DNA from: Alphaproteobacteria bacterium
Lineage (GTDB): Bacteria > Pseudomonadota > Alphaproteobacteria > UBA6615
Reading direction: 5' to 3'
Assembly (NCBI GenBank): GCA_002727315.1
Contig: PBWR01000010.1
Location: forward strand, 1-64,000
Length of the DNA stretch: 64,000 nt
This document shows positions 27,401 through 37,068 of the stretch, in pieces (positions within the stretch are counted from its first letter, which is position 1; each line of letters begins with the position of its first letter). Position numbers and translations under genes: made by a program. Under the pieces are notes generated by a model. The model did no database searches. It was not told the origin of the DNA and was given only the letters and a program-made list of their open reading frames with translations.

Positions 27401-27783
27401 ACGGTTGGCTCGTCAGATTCGTCGGGCAAATCCGGGCGGACGAGGTCGACCTTTTCACGGACATCGCCCAACGCGATATCGGGATTGAAACCGGCCTCGA
27501 ATTCGAGAACCACGTTGCCACCGCCGAGATAGGAGGTCGAGCGCAGTTCCTTAAGGCCTTCGATGGACCGCATCTCCGCTTCCATGGGCCGTACCAGCAG
27601 CCGTTCGGAGTCCTCCGGAGATATTCCTTCATGGGACAACGAAACATAGATGATGGGGATGTTGACGTCGGGTTCGGCTTCCTTGGGGATGGACACGAAG
27701 GAGAGCGAACCCGCAATCAGCAGTAGTATCAGCATTGCCAAGACCGTCCGCGAACGGTTGAGGGCGGCGTCGATTAGACTCAT
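24427..27783 (-). CDS. RND-family efflux transporter permease
   Basis: A 1118-residue inner-membrane pump of the AcrB/HAE type that exports compounds using the proton gradient. It has the first helix (LAMLILLLIAGSLSFVSIP), two large periplasmic domains, and two blocks of helices. Proton-relay acid residues occur in VGMLVDGAIVVTEYADRKLR, matching AcrB helix 4. It is longer than AcrB (about 1050): an insert around residues 500-580 (ATGLGVAIGTGVGSAIAGLI and IVLGIAGAVGGIWLG-like stretch) appears to add two hydrophobic segments. Its ATG overlaps the adaptor gene stop by 4 bp (ATGA). No outer-membrane channel gene is in the window. Confidence 0.93.
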   Translation of the reverse strand: MSLIDAALNRSRTVLAMLILLLIAGSLSFVSIPKEAEPDVNIPIIYVSLSHEGISPEDSERLLVRPMEAEMRSIEGLKELRSTSYLGGGNVVLEFEAGFNPDIALGDVREKVDLVRPDLPDESDEPTVNEVNISLFPVLVVTLSGDIPERTLMRLARDLQDAVEAIPEVLEATIGGDRDELVEIIVAPELLESYGVDPAALLELLSRSNRLVAAGAIDTGQGRFAIKVPGLIESAEDILNLPVKVNDNAKITFRDLTSVRRAFRDRQTVARVNGQRAASLEISKRTGSNIIETIEQVREVVATESETWPENVQINFSQDKSVQVRTMLSDLQNNVLSAVLLVMIAVVGALGLRSGILVAIGIPGSFLTAILVINALGLTVNIVVLFSLILAVGMLVDGAIVVTEYADRKLREGESPQHAYALAAKRMAWPIITSTATTLAAFAPLLFWPGIVGEFMKFLPITLVATLTASLAMALLFVPVLGANFTTASRIFIILVATGLGVAIGTGVGSAIAGLITGEANGPGFVRPAATVILGIAGAVGGIWLGRKLSAITTRNLNTPMHSGSSQILSGPSHSGTADLSALKGPSAIYVRALRTALLRPGIVIGIAFATLIGSWVLYGVLGKGIEFFPNVEPEQAAVQIHARGNLSISEKSSLVAEVEKQIIELQAERGEFDSVYSLSGNPEQRLEDVAEDVIGTINVEFADWDVRRPADVILADIIERSNGLAGIFVETRKEEAGPPLGKPVQVQLSSRNPNLLEREVGKVRDYFDSLAGLKDIEDSRPLPGIEWEISVDRAEAAKFGADVTVVGNAVKFVTNGMKITDYRPDDSDDEIDIVARYPSDRRTIDQLDEIRVQTPEGLVPISNFVQRVAKPRTGKLKRVNAVRVMTVRADVLPGVLADDMVRQIRAWLPSAEIDPRVEVEFRGEDEEQKAAQAFLQKAFGVALFLMAIILVTQFNSFYSAFLILSAVVMSTVGVMLGLLIIGQPFSIVMSGIGVIALAGIVVNNNIVLIDTYDRLRKQIADPVEAILLTGAQRLRPVLLTTVTTVLGLLPMVLQINIDFMSREINLGAPSTQWWVQLATAIVAGLTFATVLTLIITPSALMLRENFAARMAKRTGRP

Positions 27784-28877
27784 GTGCTGTTGGACCCGGT
27801 GATGCGCGGGTTGCCGGCAACAGGCTCTACCTGCTCGCCGTCGACGACGAACTCTTGGCCGACAATGATGAGGCGAATATTCCTTGGCAATCCGCCCAGC
27901 CAGAGACCGCCGGGCTCATCCGCGATAATATCGACAGGCTGAAACGCGACCTTGTTCTCGGGGGTAACGATCTTGACCCCGACGATGCCGTCATCGTTCA
28001 GCGTCAGGGCGGACGGCGTCACGAAATGAGCCGCTGATTCACTGACGGGGATTTCGATCGTGGCGGTGACGCCGTCGCGGATGTCCCTGTCCGGGTTCGC
28101 GACCTCAAGTTCGACCCGGTAGGTCCGCGTGCTCGGCTCGGCGACCGGAGCGACGAAGCTGACAATCCCGGTTTTCTCGCTGCCGTCGATCAATCGAACA
28201 GTCCCCGGCATACCTTCCTCGATCTCGCTGACCTGACGTTCGCTGACGTTCCCGACCACAAGGATCGGGTCCAGATCGACCAGCGTGGCGGTGACATCAC
28301 CGACACGTACATAGTCGCCCAGCTCGATATGACCGGAATCGATCATGCTGTTGAACGGTGCGCGGAACGTGGTTCGCGCGATATCGATCTCAATCTGCTC
28401 CACAACCGCGCGGGCCGCATCGAGCTTCGCCCGCGCGGCGGCTTCCTCGGTCTCGGATCGGAACCCTTTCTCCTTCAGCCGCTTCGAAGCCGAATATTCG
28501 ATTTCCCGCTGGCGCAGTGCTGCCTTTGCCTCGGCGAGCTTGGCCGGTCGATCATCGAGGCGGAGACGCGCGATTGGCTGACCCTCGATAATATTCTCGC
28601 CGCGCCGGGCCATGAGCTCGGCCACCTGGCCATGGGTCTCGGCCCGAAGCTGCACTTTCCGCGATGCTTCGGTCCCCCCCGTCACATTGACCCGTTCGAC
28701 CCGCATGATTGCGCCCAGATCTGCCACGCGAACCTGCATCATTTTGGTCGCGGTCTGTGTCTCCGGGCTGGCGGTGTCTTTGCCATTCGCTTCCTCGGGC
28801 TTGAGCTGGCCCGATGCGATCCAGCCGATTGCGACGACCGCTAGGACCAGTGCTGTGATGACAGATTTTCTCATCAT
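27780..28877 (-). CDS. RND efflux periplasmic adaptor (membrane fusion protein)
   Basis: A 365-residue adaptor that links the RND pump to an outer-membrane channel. An N-terminal signal anchor (VITALVLAVVAIGWIASG) is followed by a lipoyl/barrel-sandwich half motif (VQLRAETHGQVAELMARRGE), a helical hairpin (LAEAKAALRQREIEYSASKR), the second lipoyl half (FRAPFNSMIDSGHIELGDYV) and the beta-barrel domain. It ends in an overlap with the pump gene and begins 15 bp after the PadR gene, so the three form one operon. Confidence 0.93.
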   Translation of the reverse strand: MMRKSVITALVLAVVAIGWIASGQLKPEEANGKDTASPETQTATKMMQVRVADLGAIMRVERVNVTGGTEASRKVQLRAETHGQVAELMARRGENIIEGQPIARLRLDDRPAKLAEAKAALRQREIEYSASKRLKEKGFRSETEEAAARAKLDAARAVVEQIEIDIARTTFRAPFNSMIDSGHIELGDYVRVGDVTATLVDLDPILVVGNVSERQVSEIEEGMPGTVRLIDGSEKTGIVSFVAPVAEPSTRTYRVELEVANPDRDIRDGVTATIEIPVSESAAHFVTPSALTLNDDGIVGVKIVTPENKVAFQPVDIIADEPGGLWLGGLPRNIRLIIVGQEFVVDGEQVEPVAGNPRITGSNST

Positions 28878-28892
28878 GCTTCTGTCCTGTCC

Positions 28893-29438
28893 TTATTCCG
28901 TAACGGCGCTTTGTGAAACCAGTGCGGCCCCAACAAGCTCGTAGCGGTGTTCCTCGATATAGTTCGCCATGGCTTTCTGTACGGCGGCGGCAAACCCGTT
29001 GACGAAGGCATCGCCAGCGCTTTCGAAATCGTCCAGCGAACGGGCTTCGATGCGGCTGAGGTTGTTCTGAATCTCCTCCAGGCGCGCATCGATCATGTAT
29101 TCAACGGCCGAGGGCGGCAGAATATCGGCAAAAAGCATCCGGAATAGAAAATCGGATCGCGTCCGGTCTGCCTCCGTCGGTTCCTGCAGCGCGTTCAACA
29201 GCGCTAGACGGCCTTCCGACGTGATCCGGTAAAGCTTTTTGTCGGGCCGGCCCTCCTGGGCGAGCTCGGTCACGGTCACAAGGCTATTGTCGCGCAGACG
29301 CGAGAGCGCGGGGTAGATGGAGCTGAACCCGATGTCTTGAATGTGCCCGAAAGGGCCGTCTTCCACAGACTTTCTGATTTCGTAGCCCGACGCCTCACCC
29401 TGGCTGAGAACCGCCAGGCACATTGTCTTCGCGTCCAT
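28893..29438 (-). CDS. PadR-family transcriptional regulator
   Basis: A 181-residue regulator with the PadR winged helix (MCLAVLSQGEASGYEIRKSV, then GFSSIYPALSRLRDNSLVTV and LYRITSEGRLALLNAL) and a C-terminal helical dimerisation region from about residue 95. PadR proteins usually repress an efflux pump gene next door and themselves, and release DNA on binding a ligand. Being first in the PadR-adaptor-pump operon, it very likely autoregulates the whole unit, possibly at the AT-rich palindromes just upstream. Confidence 0.92.
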   Translation of the reverse strand: MDAKTMCLAVLSQGEASGYEIRKSVEDGPFGHIQDIGFSSIYPALSRLRDNSLVTVTELAQEGRPDKKLYRITSEGRLALLNALQEPTEADRTRSDFLFRMLFADILPPSAVEYMIDARLEEIQNNLSRIEARSLDDFESAGDAFVNGFAAAVQKAMANYIEEHRYELVGAALVSQSAVTE

Positions 29439-29463
29439 TTCAAATCTCCGATCAACCGTCTTT

Positions 29464-29520
29464 GATCATATTTTCCATATGAAATACATCAATATAATAT
29501 ATTACAATATGCCATATTAA
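29464..29520 (-). promoter_or_regulatory. AT-rich promoter/operator of the PadR-RND operon
   Basis: This block is far more AT-rich than its surroundings. It holds two imperfect palindromes: one centred on CATATG (TTTTCCATATGAAAT) and one around AATATAATATATT, about 15 bp apart, followed by AATATGCCATATT. Paired dyads just upstream of a padR gene fit PadR self-repression. Binding is inferred, not shown. Confidence 0.5.
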
Positions 29521-29596
29521 TAATTGAGAAGTGTCTGATGGAGCCCATCAGAGCCCGGATCGCGCCCGAGATCAGTTCCTTATCGATCAGAAAAAG

Positions 29597-29670
29597 TGGC
29601 TGGGGGAGAAGGATTCGAACCCTCACTAGCGGAGTCAGAGTCCGCTGTCCTACCATTAGACGATCCCCCA
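29597..29670 (-). tRNA. tRNA-Gln (anticodon CUG)
   Basis: On the minus strand a 74-nt cloverleaf starts TGGGGGATCG, has D-arm GTCTAATGGTAGGAC, anticodon stem GCGGA/TCCGC with loop CTCTGAC, T-arm GAGGGTTCGAATCCTTC, acceptor end TCCCCCA, discriminator G and encoded CCA. The loop gives anticodon CTG (Gln). The unusual U1-A72 pair is normal for tRNA-Gln. Confidence 0.96.
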
Positions 29671-29726
29671 ATGGCCACGTGGGCGCGGTGTTACCATAAC
29701 TATGCCAACGTGTGTAGACGCTCTGT

Positions 29727-30077
29727 ATGGCTGAAAAGCGTTATCGATTGATTGATGGATCGGGCCGTCTCTGCGCCAGCGATACGCCGGATTCCCTAAG
29801 TGGTCACCGGCGCAGCCGGATCTTCGGCAGGCTCGATTGTCCTAATACCCTTCGCTGGCTCGTGAAAGGACATTATGCGCCCCACCGGGTCTTCTCCGCC
29901 AACGAGGACGCGGCCCGCAGGGCCGGTTACCGGCCCTGCGCACGATGTCTGCCGGACGCTTGCCGGGCCTGGAAGTCCGCGTCCCGGCGCGCAAAAACAC
30001 GCTGTTGCCGCCGGGTCTACCAGACTTTCGTCGGCTTGAGTTCGACCACCAGCTGTGTAGATTCAATCGCTTCGTAG
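29727..30077 (+). CDS. Ada-type metal-binding domain protein
   Basis: The first ~85 residues match the N-terminal zinc domain of Ada standing alone: RLDCPNTLRW, then HRVFSANEDAARRAGYRPCARCLPD. In Ada the domain's zinc-held cysteine takes a methyl group from DNA phosphotriesters; stand-alone copies are common but uncharacterised. The first Cys and the final CARC pair are present, while the second Ada cysteine position is not. After WKSASRRAKTR the sequence looks like read-through beyond the usual end (a longer, Arg/Cys-rich tail), so the 3' part may have lost its stop codon. Confidence 0.65.
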   Translation: MAEKRYRLIDGSGRLCASDTPDSLSGHRRSRIFGRLDCPNTLRWLVKGHYAPHRVFSANEDAARRAGYRPCARCLPDACRAWKSASRRAKTRCCRRVYQTFVGLSSTTSCVDSIAS

Positions 30078-30107
30078 CCGATCTGGGCCGCGGGCCGGGA
30101 GAATCGC

Positions 30108-31190
30108 GTGTCGGCAGGACGCAACAGGCAGTCCAGGGATGCAAATCGGCAGGGCCGGGAAGGGCGCTGGCGTCACACCTATGGCGCGCTCGATCTGGGC
30201 ACCAACAATTGCCGTCTGCTGGTCGCCAAACCCAACCGGGACGGCTTTCGCGTCATCGACGCGTTCTCCCGGATCGTCCGGCTGGGTGAAGGGCTTGGGA
30301 ACTCGAAAGCCCTGTCCGACCACGCGATGGGCCGCACCATCGAAGCGTTGCGGGTGTGCCACTCCAAGCTCCAGCGCAACGATGTGACACGGGTCCGAGC
30401 GGTGGCGACGGAAGCGTGCCGGCGGGCCGAGAATGCAGACCGGTTTATCGAGCGCGTTCGATCCGAGACCTCGATCGAATTGGAGATTATTGCGCCGGAG
30501 GAGGAAGCGGAGCTGGCGCTGGTCGGCTGCTCTCCGTTGTACGACGCACCCGAGGATGACGATGCCTACGCCTTGTTGTTCGATATCGGTGGCGGCAGCA
30601 CCCAGATTACCTGGGTCAGGCTGGTCGATTCCGCACTCGTACCCAACCAGGTCGATACCGAAATACTGGGTTGCATCTCCGTACCCTGCGGCGTGGTCAC
30701 GCTGAGTGAGAGCTTCGGCTGCGTTGAAGACGAACTCGGCCACGTCTCGCCGGCGCTCTATGGGGAAATCTGCGCGCATGTGCGTGATCTTCTGGTCGAG
30801 TTTGACCGGCACCACGGCATTTCGGCGCATGTCGGCGAAGGCCGGGTCCAGATGGTCGGCACCTCGGGCACGGTCACTACCCTGACCGGGGTGTTTCTCG
30901 ACCTGCCGTACTACAATCGGGACCACGTCGACGGCAGGCAGCTCGAATTCGACCAGTTGTGCAGCGCCCGGGATCATTTGCTGTCGCTCAACCGGCAGGA
31001 TCGCGCCGCGCATCCCTGCATTGGTCCCGGCCGGGCCGACCTGGTGGTCTCGGGCTGCGCGGTCCTGGATGCCATTTGCGATCTCTGGCCGGTCGGACGG
31101 CTGCGGGTCGCCGACCGGGGCCTGCGCGAAGGAATTTTGCACGGCCTGATGCGTTCAGCGGACCGCGAGAGCGCCGCGGCCCGGGCCTGA
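30108..31190 (+). CDS. Ppx/GppA phosphatase family protein
   Basis: A 360-residue member of the actin-like exopolyphosphatase/guanosine pentaphosphatase family. Markers are YGALDLGTNNCRLLVAKP (phosphate-1 loop), the AVATEACRRAEN segment, the phosphate-2 loop LFDIGGGSTQITWV and the GTSGTVTTLTGVFLDL motif near the end. It could hydrolyse polyphosphate or pppGpp; sequence alone does not decide. GTG 30108 is chosen because the residues between it and YGALDLG are polar and short. RlmE follows 8 bp later. Confidence 0.9.
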   Translation: MSAGRNRQSRDANRQGREGRWRHTYGALDLGTNNCRLLVAKPNRDGFRVIDAFSRIVRLGEGLGNSKALSDHAMGRTIEALRVCHSKLQRNDVTRVRAVATEACRRAENADRFIERVRSETSIELEIIAPEEEAELALVGCSPLYDAPEDDDAYALLFDIGGGSTQITWVRLVDSALVPNQVDTEILGCISVPCGVVTLSESFGCVEDELGHVSPALYGEICAHVRDLLVEFDRHHGISAHVGEGRVQMVGTSGTVTTLTGVFLDLPYYNRDHVDGRQLEFDQLCSARDHLLSLNRQDRAAHPCIGPGRADLVVSGCAVLDAICDLWPVGRLRVADRGLREGILHGLMRSADRESAAARA

Positions 31191-31198
31191 GGCCAATC

Positions 31199-31900
31199 GT
31201 GGCGCGCGGACGCAAGTCATCCGGGCAGGATGGATCCCGCGCCCGCTCCGAACGTGTTCGCTCGGCGCGCGGGCGCAAACTGTCCTCGACCCGCTGGTTG
31301 CAGCGCCAGCTCAATGATCCCTATGTCCAGGCGGCTCAGCGAGTGGGGTATCGCTCGCGCGCGGCCTACAAGCTTCTGCAAATCGATGAGCGTTTTGAAT
31401 TTCTGCAACCCGGGCGGCGGGTCGTCGATCTCGGGGCGGCGCCGGGGGGCTGGACCCAGGTCGTGGTCGCGCAGGTGAAATCACAGGAAACCGCGGGCCA
31501 GGTCGTTGCCATCGACATCCTGGAGATGGAACCGCTGGCCGGGGCCGAGATCCTGGTCGGCGATATCGAGGATGAAGCCGCGGTCGCGCGCCTGCGGACA
31601 GCCATTGGCGATCCGGTCGATGTGGTGTTGTCGGACATGGCGGTGCCGACCACGGGCCATGCCTCGACAGATCATCTGCGGACCCTGGCCCTGGCCGAGG
31701 CGGCCTTCCTATTTGCCTGCGAGGTGCTGTCGCCGGGCGGTGCGTTCGTGACTAAGGTGTTCCAGGGTGTCGACGAGCCGGCCCTGTTCGATGCCATGCG
31801 CCAGCGGTTTTCCTCCGTCCGGCGGTTCAAGCCGAAGGCAAGTCGCAGCGACTCGGTCGAATTGTTCTTGGTCGGCACCGGCTTCAAGAACGCGGACTGA
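31199..31900 (+). CDS. rlmE: 23S rRNA 2'-O-uridine methyltransferase RlmE (FtsJ)
   Basis: RlmE methylates U2552 in the A-loop of 23S rRNA, a late step of large-subunit assembly. The 233-residue protein has a basic N-terminal extension, the conserved SRAAYKLLQIDERF with its catalytic lysine, SAM motif VVDLGAAPGGWTQVV, the aspartate motif VVLSDMAVPTTGH, and VTKVFQG with the second lysine, giving the K-D-K-E set. GTG 31199 is 8 bp after the phosphatase stop, consistent with coexpression. Confidence 0.95.
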   Translation: MARGRKSSGQDGSRARSERVRSARGRKLSSTRWLQRQLNDPYVQAAQRVGYRSRAAYKLLQIDERFEFLQPGRRVVDLGAAPGGWTQVVVAQVKSQETAGQVVAIDILEMEPLAGAEILVGDIEDEAAVARLRTAIGDPVDVVLSDMAVPTTGHASTDHLRTLALAEAAFLFACEVLSPGGAFVTKVFQGVDEPALFDAMRQRFSSVRRFKPKASRSDSVELFLVGTGFKNAD

Positions 31901-31930
31901 GCGGGCTTTTCACGGCTGCGCGACGAACGC

Positions 31931-31958
31931 TTGTCCGGATACACCGCTTGTGTATATA
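31931..31958 (+). promoter_or_regulatory. guaB promoter
   Basis: TTGTCC (31931-31936) and TATATA (31953-31958) are 16 bp apart, about 40 bp before the guaB start, after the rlmE stop. Confidence 0.5.
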
Positions 31959-31959
31959 A

Positions 31960-33459
<1,500 letters not shown>

Positions 33460-33486
33460 TCCGGCTTTTCGCCGGCGCGCCGCGCC

Positions 33487-34770
33487 ATGACACCAGCCGC
33501 GCGCATCGCCGCCTCCATCGACATTCTGAGCGAGATCGCGCGCGGGAATGCACCCGCCGATGCGGTCCTGGTGGACTGGTTCCGCGGGCACCGCTTCGCG
33601 GGGTCCGGCGACCGGCGCGCGATCCGTGACGGCGTCTATCGTGACTTGCGCCGCGGTGCGCTGCTGCGCTGGTCCGTGGCCGAAGCGGGCGGAGATGCGG
33701 ACAGCCCGCGCGCCAGAACCCTGGCCGACCTGGCCCTGGAACGCCCCGGTGACATCGATAGCCTGTTCAGCGGCGCCGGCTACGGGCCGCCGGCTCTCAC
33801 GGGTGAGGAACGTTCGGTGGTGTCGGCCGTGTCCGACCTGGACCCGGCATCGGCACCGGCCTGGTGTGCGGGAAACTGCCCCGAGGCCCTGTACCCGCTG
33901 TTCACGGCACAGTGGGGCGCAGAAGCCGCCACGGAATTGGCGGCGCTCAACACCACCGCGCCGGTTGACCTGCGGGTCAACCGTCTGCGCGCCACGCGCG
34001 AGGCCGCGCGCGCGCGGTTGCTGGCGGACGGCTATGAATCCGATCCGACGCCCCACAGCCCGGAAGGGTTACGGGGCTCCCAACGCGGCAATTTCGGCCA
34101 GCTGGGTGCGTATCGCGAGGGATTGATCGAACCCCAGGACGAATCCAGCCAGCTGGTGGCCCGGCTCGTGGACGCCCGGCCGGAGCAGCGGATCGTCGAC
34201 TATTGCGCCGGTGCCGGCGGCAAGGTACTCGCGCTCGCGGCGGCCGCGGACAACGGGGCCGAGCTGGTGGCCTGTGATGTGTCAGCGGCCCGCCTGGCCA
34301 GGATGGCGCCGCGCGCCGAACGGCTCGGCGTGGAGAATTTGCGCACCCTGCCGGTGCCCGCCGATGGACCGCCCGGCGAGTTACACGCCTGGGCCGACCG
34401 GGTGCTGGTCGATGCACCCTGTTCGGGCACGGGGACATGGCGGCGTAGCCCCGATCTTCGCTGGCGCACCACGGCGGCAACGATCGAAGCCTATGCCCAC
34501 ACCCAGGACGAACTGCTTGACCGCGCGGCCATTGCCGTAAAGCCGGGTGGGCGCCTGATCTACGCGGCCTGCTCCGTGCTCGACAGGGAAGGCCGCGACC
34601 GGGTTACCGCGTTTCTCGACCGGAACAGCGATTACCGCCGCCTGGCCGTTGCCCGGATTCTGGGTGATGAAACCGCCGCGGCACTCGGCTGTAACGACGA
34701 GCTCGTGCTGACGCCGGCCCGCCACGGTACCGACGGCATGTATGCCGCGATCCTCGAGCGCGCGTCGTGA
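33487..34770 (+). CDS. RsmB/NOP family RNA cytosine-5 methyltransferase
   Basis: A 427-residue SAM-dependent enzyme. The C-terminal half has SAM motif VDYCAGAGGKVLALAA, the motif IV cysteine VLVDAPCSGTGTWRRSP and the catalytic cysteine YAACSVLDREG, the two-cysteine arrangement of RNA m5C methyltransferases. The N-terminal ~140 residues are helical. It may methylate 16S rRNA (RsmB/RsmF-like), but the exact target is unclear. It begins 27 bp after guaB and its stop overlaps the next gene by 4 bp. Confidence 0.9.
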   Translation: MTPAARIAASIDILSEIARGNAPADAVLVDWFRGHRFAGSGDRRAIRDGVYRDLRRGALLRWSVAEAGGDADSPRARTLADLALERPGDIDSLFSGAGYGPPALTGEERSVVSAVSDLDPASAPAWCAGNCPEALYPLFTAQWGAEAATELAALNTTAPVDLRVNRLRATREAARARLLADGYESDPTPHSPEGLRGSQRGNFGQLGAYREGLIEPQDESSQLVARLVDARPEQRIVDYCAGAGGKVLALAAAADNGAELVACDVSAARLARMAPRAERLGVENLRTLPVPADGPPGELHAWADRVLVDAPCSGTGTWRRSPDLRWRTTAATIEAYAHTQDELLDRAAIAVKPGGRLIYAACSVLDREGRDRVTAFLDRNSDYRRLAVARILGDETAAALGCNDELVLTPARHGTDGMYAAILERAS

Positions 34771-35318
34771 TTCGCGTTCGCGAGGCCCGCGAGGCCGACG
34801 TGCCGGAGATCGCGCGCATCCACGTCGAGGCCTGGAAAACCAGCTATGCCGGGATCATCCCCGACGATTATCTGGTCCGGCTGAACGCGACTGGGCAGCA
34901 AAGGCAATGGAAGACCTCCGTCCGCCGCCGGGACCATCTGCACCGGGTGTTCGTGGCCGAGGATGTGGATCCCGGTGCGAACGGGATAGCCGGGTTCGCC
35001 AGCTGCGGGCCGGCTCGCCACGAGAAGGGCTCCCGCCGTTCGCCGAATGACGGTGAGATTTTCACCCTGTATGTGGATCCCGACCGCCAGGGCGAGGGAA
35101 TCGGCCGCGAGCTCCTGATGCGTTGCCTCGAGGTCCTGCACAGCGAGAACAGGAGCAATGCGATCGTCTGGGTGCTGGCGGAGAACCAGGCGCGGTTCTT
35201 CTACGAGACGCTCGGCGCCCAACGCATCGCGGAGCGGCAGGAGACGTTCGCGGGGACGGAGCTGGAGATGGCGGGCTATGTCTGGAAATTGCCTGTGGAT
35301 GAAGCCGCGTCGGGCTAG
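34767..35318 (+). CDS. GNAT-family N-acetyltransferase
   Basis: A 183-residue GNAT protein. It opens IRVREAREADVPEIARIHVE, contains VAEDVD then the acetyl-CoA binding loop LYVDPDRQGEGIGRELLMR, and ends in the ENQARFFYETLGAQ region. It transfers an acetyl group to an unknown amine. GTG 34767 overlaps the methyltransferase stop (GTGA), a sign of translational coupling. It precedes guaA by 33 bp, so guaB, the methyltransferase, this gene and guaA probably form one operon. Confidence 0.87.
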   Translation: MIRVREAREADVPEIARIHVEAWKTSYAGIIPDDYLVRLNATGQQRQWKTSVRRRDHLHRVFVAEDVDPGANGIAGFASCGPARHEKGSRRSPNDGEIFTLYVDPDRQGEGIGRELLMRCLEVLHSENRSNAIVWVLAENQARFFYETLGAQRIAERQETFAGTELEMAGYVWKLPVDEAASG

Positions 35319-35351
35319 TGCGGGACGAATTCGAATCGGCTATCAAGCCCT

Positions 35352-36917
35352 ATGACCACAGCGCTTCCTATTTCCGAAAAAATCCTCATCATCGACTTCG
35401 GTTCGCAGGTCACCCAGCTGATTGCGCGCCGCGTCCGGGAATCCGGCGTCTATAGCGAAATTCATCCCTGTTTCCGGGTCGACCGGGCGTTTGTCGAGAA
35501 CTTCGACCCCAAGGCAATTATCCTGTCGGGCGGTCCGGCGAGCGTCATGGCCGAGGGCGCGCCCACCGTCGATCCCGTCGTCTTCGAGCTTGGGCTGCCG
35601 GTGCTCGGCATCTGCTATGGCCAGCAGCTTATGTGTCACGCGCTGGGGGGGACGGTCGAGGATTCCGATCATCAGGAATTCGGCCGCGCGATCCTTGAAG
35701 TCACCGATCATTGCGGTCTGTTCCACCGGGTCTGGCTGCCGGGCACGGTGCCAGAGGTCTGGATGTCCCACGGCGATCGGGTGACGGCGCTGCCCGAGGG
35801 TTTCCGCGTGGTGGCAACGAGCCCGGGCGCCCCGTTCGCGGCCACTGCCGACGATGAGCGCAAGTTCTACGGCGTCCAGTTCCATCCCGAGGTGATGCAC
35901 ACCCAGGACGGGGCGCGCCTGTTGTCCAACTTCGTGCATCACGTGGCCGGCTGCCGCGGCGACTGGACGATGGCCGCGTTCCGGACGGCCGAGATCGAGA
36001 AGGTTCGCGCGCAGGTCGGTGACGGACGCGTGATTTGCGGCCTGTCGGGCGGTGTCGACAGTTCCGTGGCGGCGGTGCTGATCCATGAGGCCATCGGCGA
36101 TCAGCTGACATGCATCTTCGTCGACCACGGGCTGTTGCGCATGGGCGAGCGCGAGGAGGTGGAACAGGTCTTCCGGGATCGGTTCAACATCCATCTGGTG
36201 GTGCGCGATGCGACCGACATGTTCCTCGACAAGCTCGAGGGCGAGAGCGATCCCGAGACAAAACGCAAGATCATCGGGGGCACCTTCATCGATGTCTTCG
36301 AGGAGGAGGCCGAGAAGATCGGCGGCGCCGACTTCCTGGCGCAAGGCACCCTTTATCCAGACGTGATCGAGAGCGTCAGCCCGTTCGGCGGTCCGAGTGC
36401 GACCATCAAGTCGCACCACAATGTGGGTGGGCTTCCCGAGCGCATGAATATGGAGCTCGTGGAACCCCTGCGCGAACTCTTCAAGGACGAGGTGCGCGAT
36501 CTCGGCCGCGAACTGGGAATTCCCCACGAGATCGTCGGACGCCACCCGTTCCCGGGGCCCGGCCTGGCGATCCGCGTGCCCGGCACCTTCGAGCGGGACA
36601 AGCTTGATATCCTGCGCCAGGCCGACGCGATCTATCTCGACGAGATCCGCAAGGCGGGCCTGTATGACCAGATCTGGCAGGCGTTTGCCGTGCTGCTGCC
36701 CGTTCGCACCGTCGGGGTGATGGGCGACGCACGGACTTACGACCATGTCTGCGCCCTGCGCGCCGTCACCTCGACCGACGGGATGACGGCGGACAGCTAC
36801 CCCTTTGAACACACCTTCGTGGCGGGGGTGGCGACGCGCATCATCAACGAGGTGCGGGGCATCAACCGGGTCGTCTACGACGTCACCTCGAAGCCGCCCG
36901 GCACGATCGAATGGTAG
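35352..36917 (+). CDS. guaA: GMP synthase (glutamine-hydrolysing)
   Basis: GuaA converts XMP to GMP using glutamine and ATP. The 521-residue protein has an N-terminal class I amidotransferase domain with the catalytic-cysteine motif [16 protein letters not shown] and histidine region GVQFHPEV, an ATP pyrophosphatase domain with [14 protein letters not shown], and the C-terminal XMP-binding/dimerisation domain ending [12 protein letters not shown]. Length is normal. An integrase stub starts ~150 bp downstream; the 3' end of guaA is a known integration site for genomic islands. Confidence 0.98.
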   Translation: MTTALPISEKILIIDFGSQVTQLIARRVRESGVYSEIHPCFRVDRAFVENFDPKAIILSGGPASVMAEGAPTVDPVVFELGLPVLGICYGQQLMCHALGGTVEDSDHQEFGRAILEVTDHCGLFHRVWLPGTVPEVWMSHGDRVTALPEGFRVVATSPGAPFAATADDERKFYGVQFHPEVMHTQDGARLLSNFVHHVAGCRGDWTMAAFRTAEIEKVRAQVGDGRVICGLSGGVDSSVAAVLIHEAIGDQLTCIFVDHGLLRMGEREEVEQVFRDRFNIHLVVRDATDMFLDKLEGESDPETKRKIIGGTFIDVFEEEAEKIGGADFLAQGTLYPDVIESVSPFGGPSATIKSHHNVGGLPERMNMELVEPLRELFKDEVRDLGRELGIPHEIVGRHPFPGPGLAIRVPGTFERDKLDILRQADAIYLDEIRKAGLYDQIWQAFAVLLPVRTVGVMGDARTYDHVCALRAVTSTDGMTADSYPFEHTFVAGVATRIINEVRGINRVVYDVTSKPPGTIEW

Positions 36918-37050
36918 TAATAAACGACGACTTACCCATTGATAATAAACAATAAAAAAACTTACAAAGTTGATACAAAGTACGAATTAGATCCTTGATT
37001 CTCCACCATGTCTCTGTATGAGATTCAGAGAATTTTACAAACATCGGGTT

Positions 37051-37068
37051 ACTACTCTGATGAGTAGT
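37051..37068. repeat. Perfect hairpin in the AT-rich post-guaA region
   Basis: ACTACTC (37051-37057) and GAGTAGT (37062-37068) pair perfectly around TGAT. It lies between guaA and the integrase stub in DNA much richer in A+T than either side, which also has repeated TACAAAG-type words. It could be an operator, part of an attachment region or a weak terminator stem. Confidence 0.5.

Noticed and set aside
35343-36812. 489-residue open frame opposite guaA
   Set aside because: Antisense shadow; guaA carries all catalytic motifs.
36943-36965. Poly-A tract as a terminator for guaA
   Set aside because: There is no stem next to it on either strand; it is only part of the AT-rich element.
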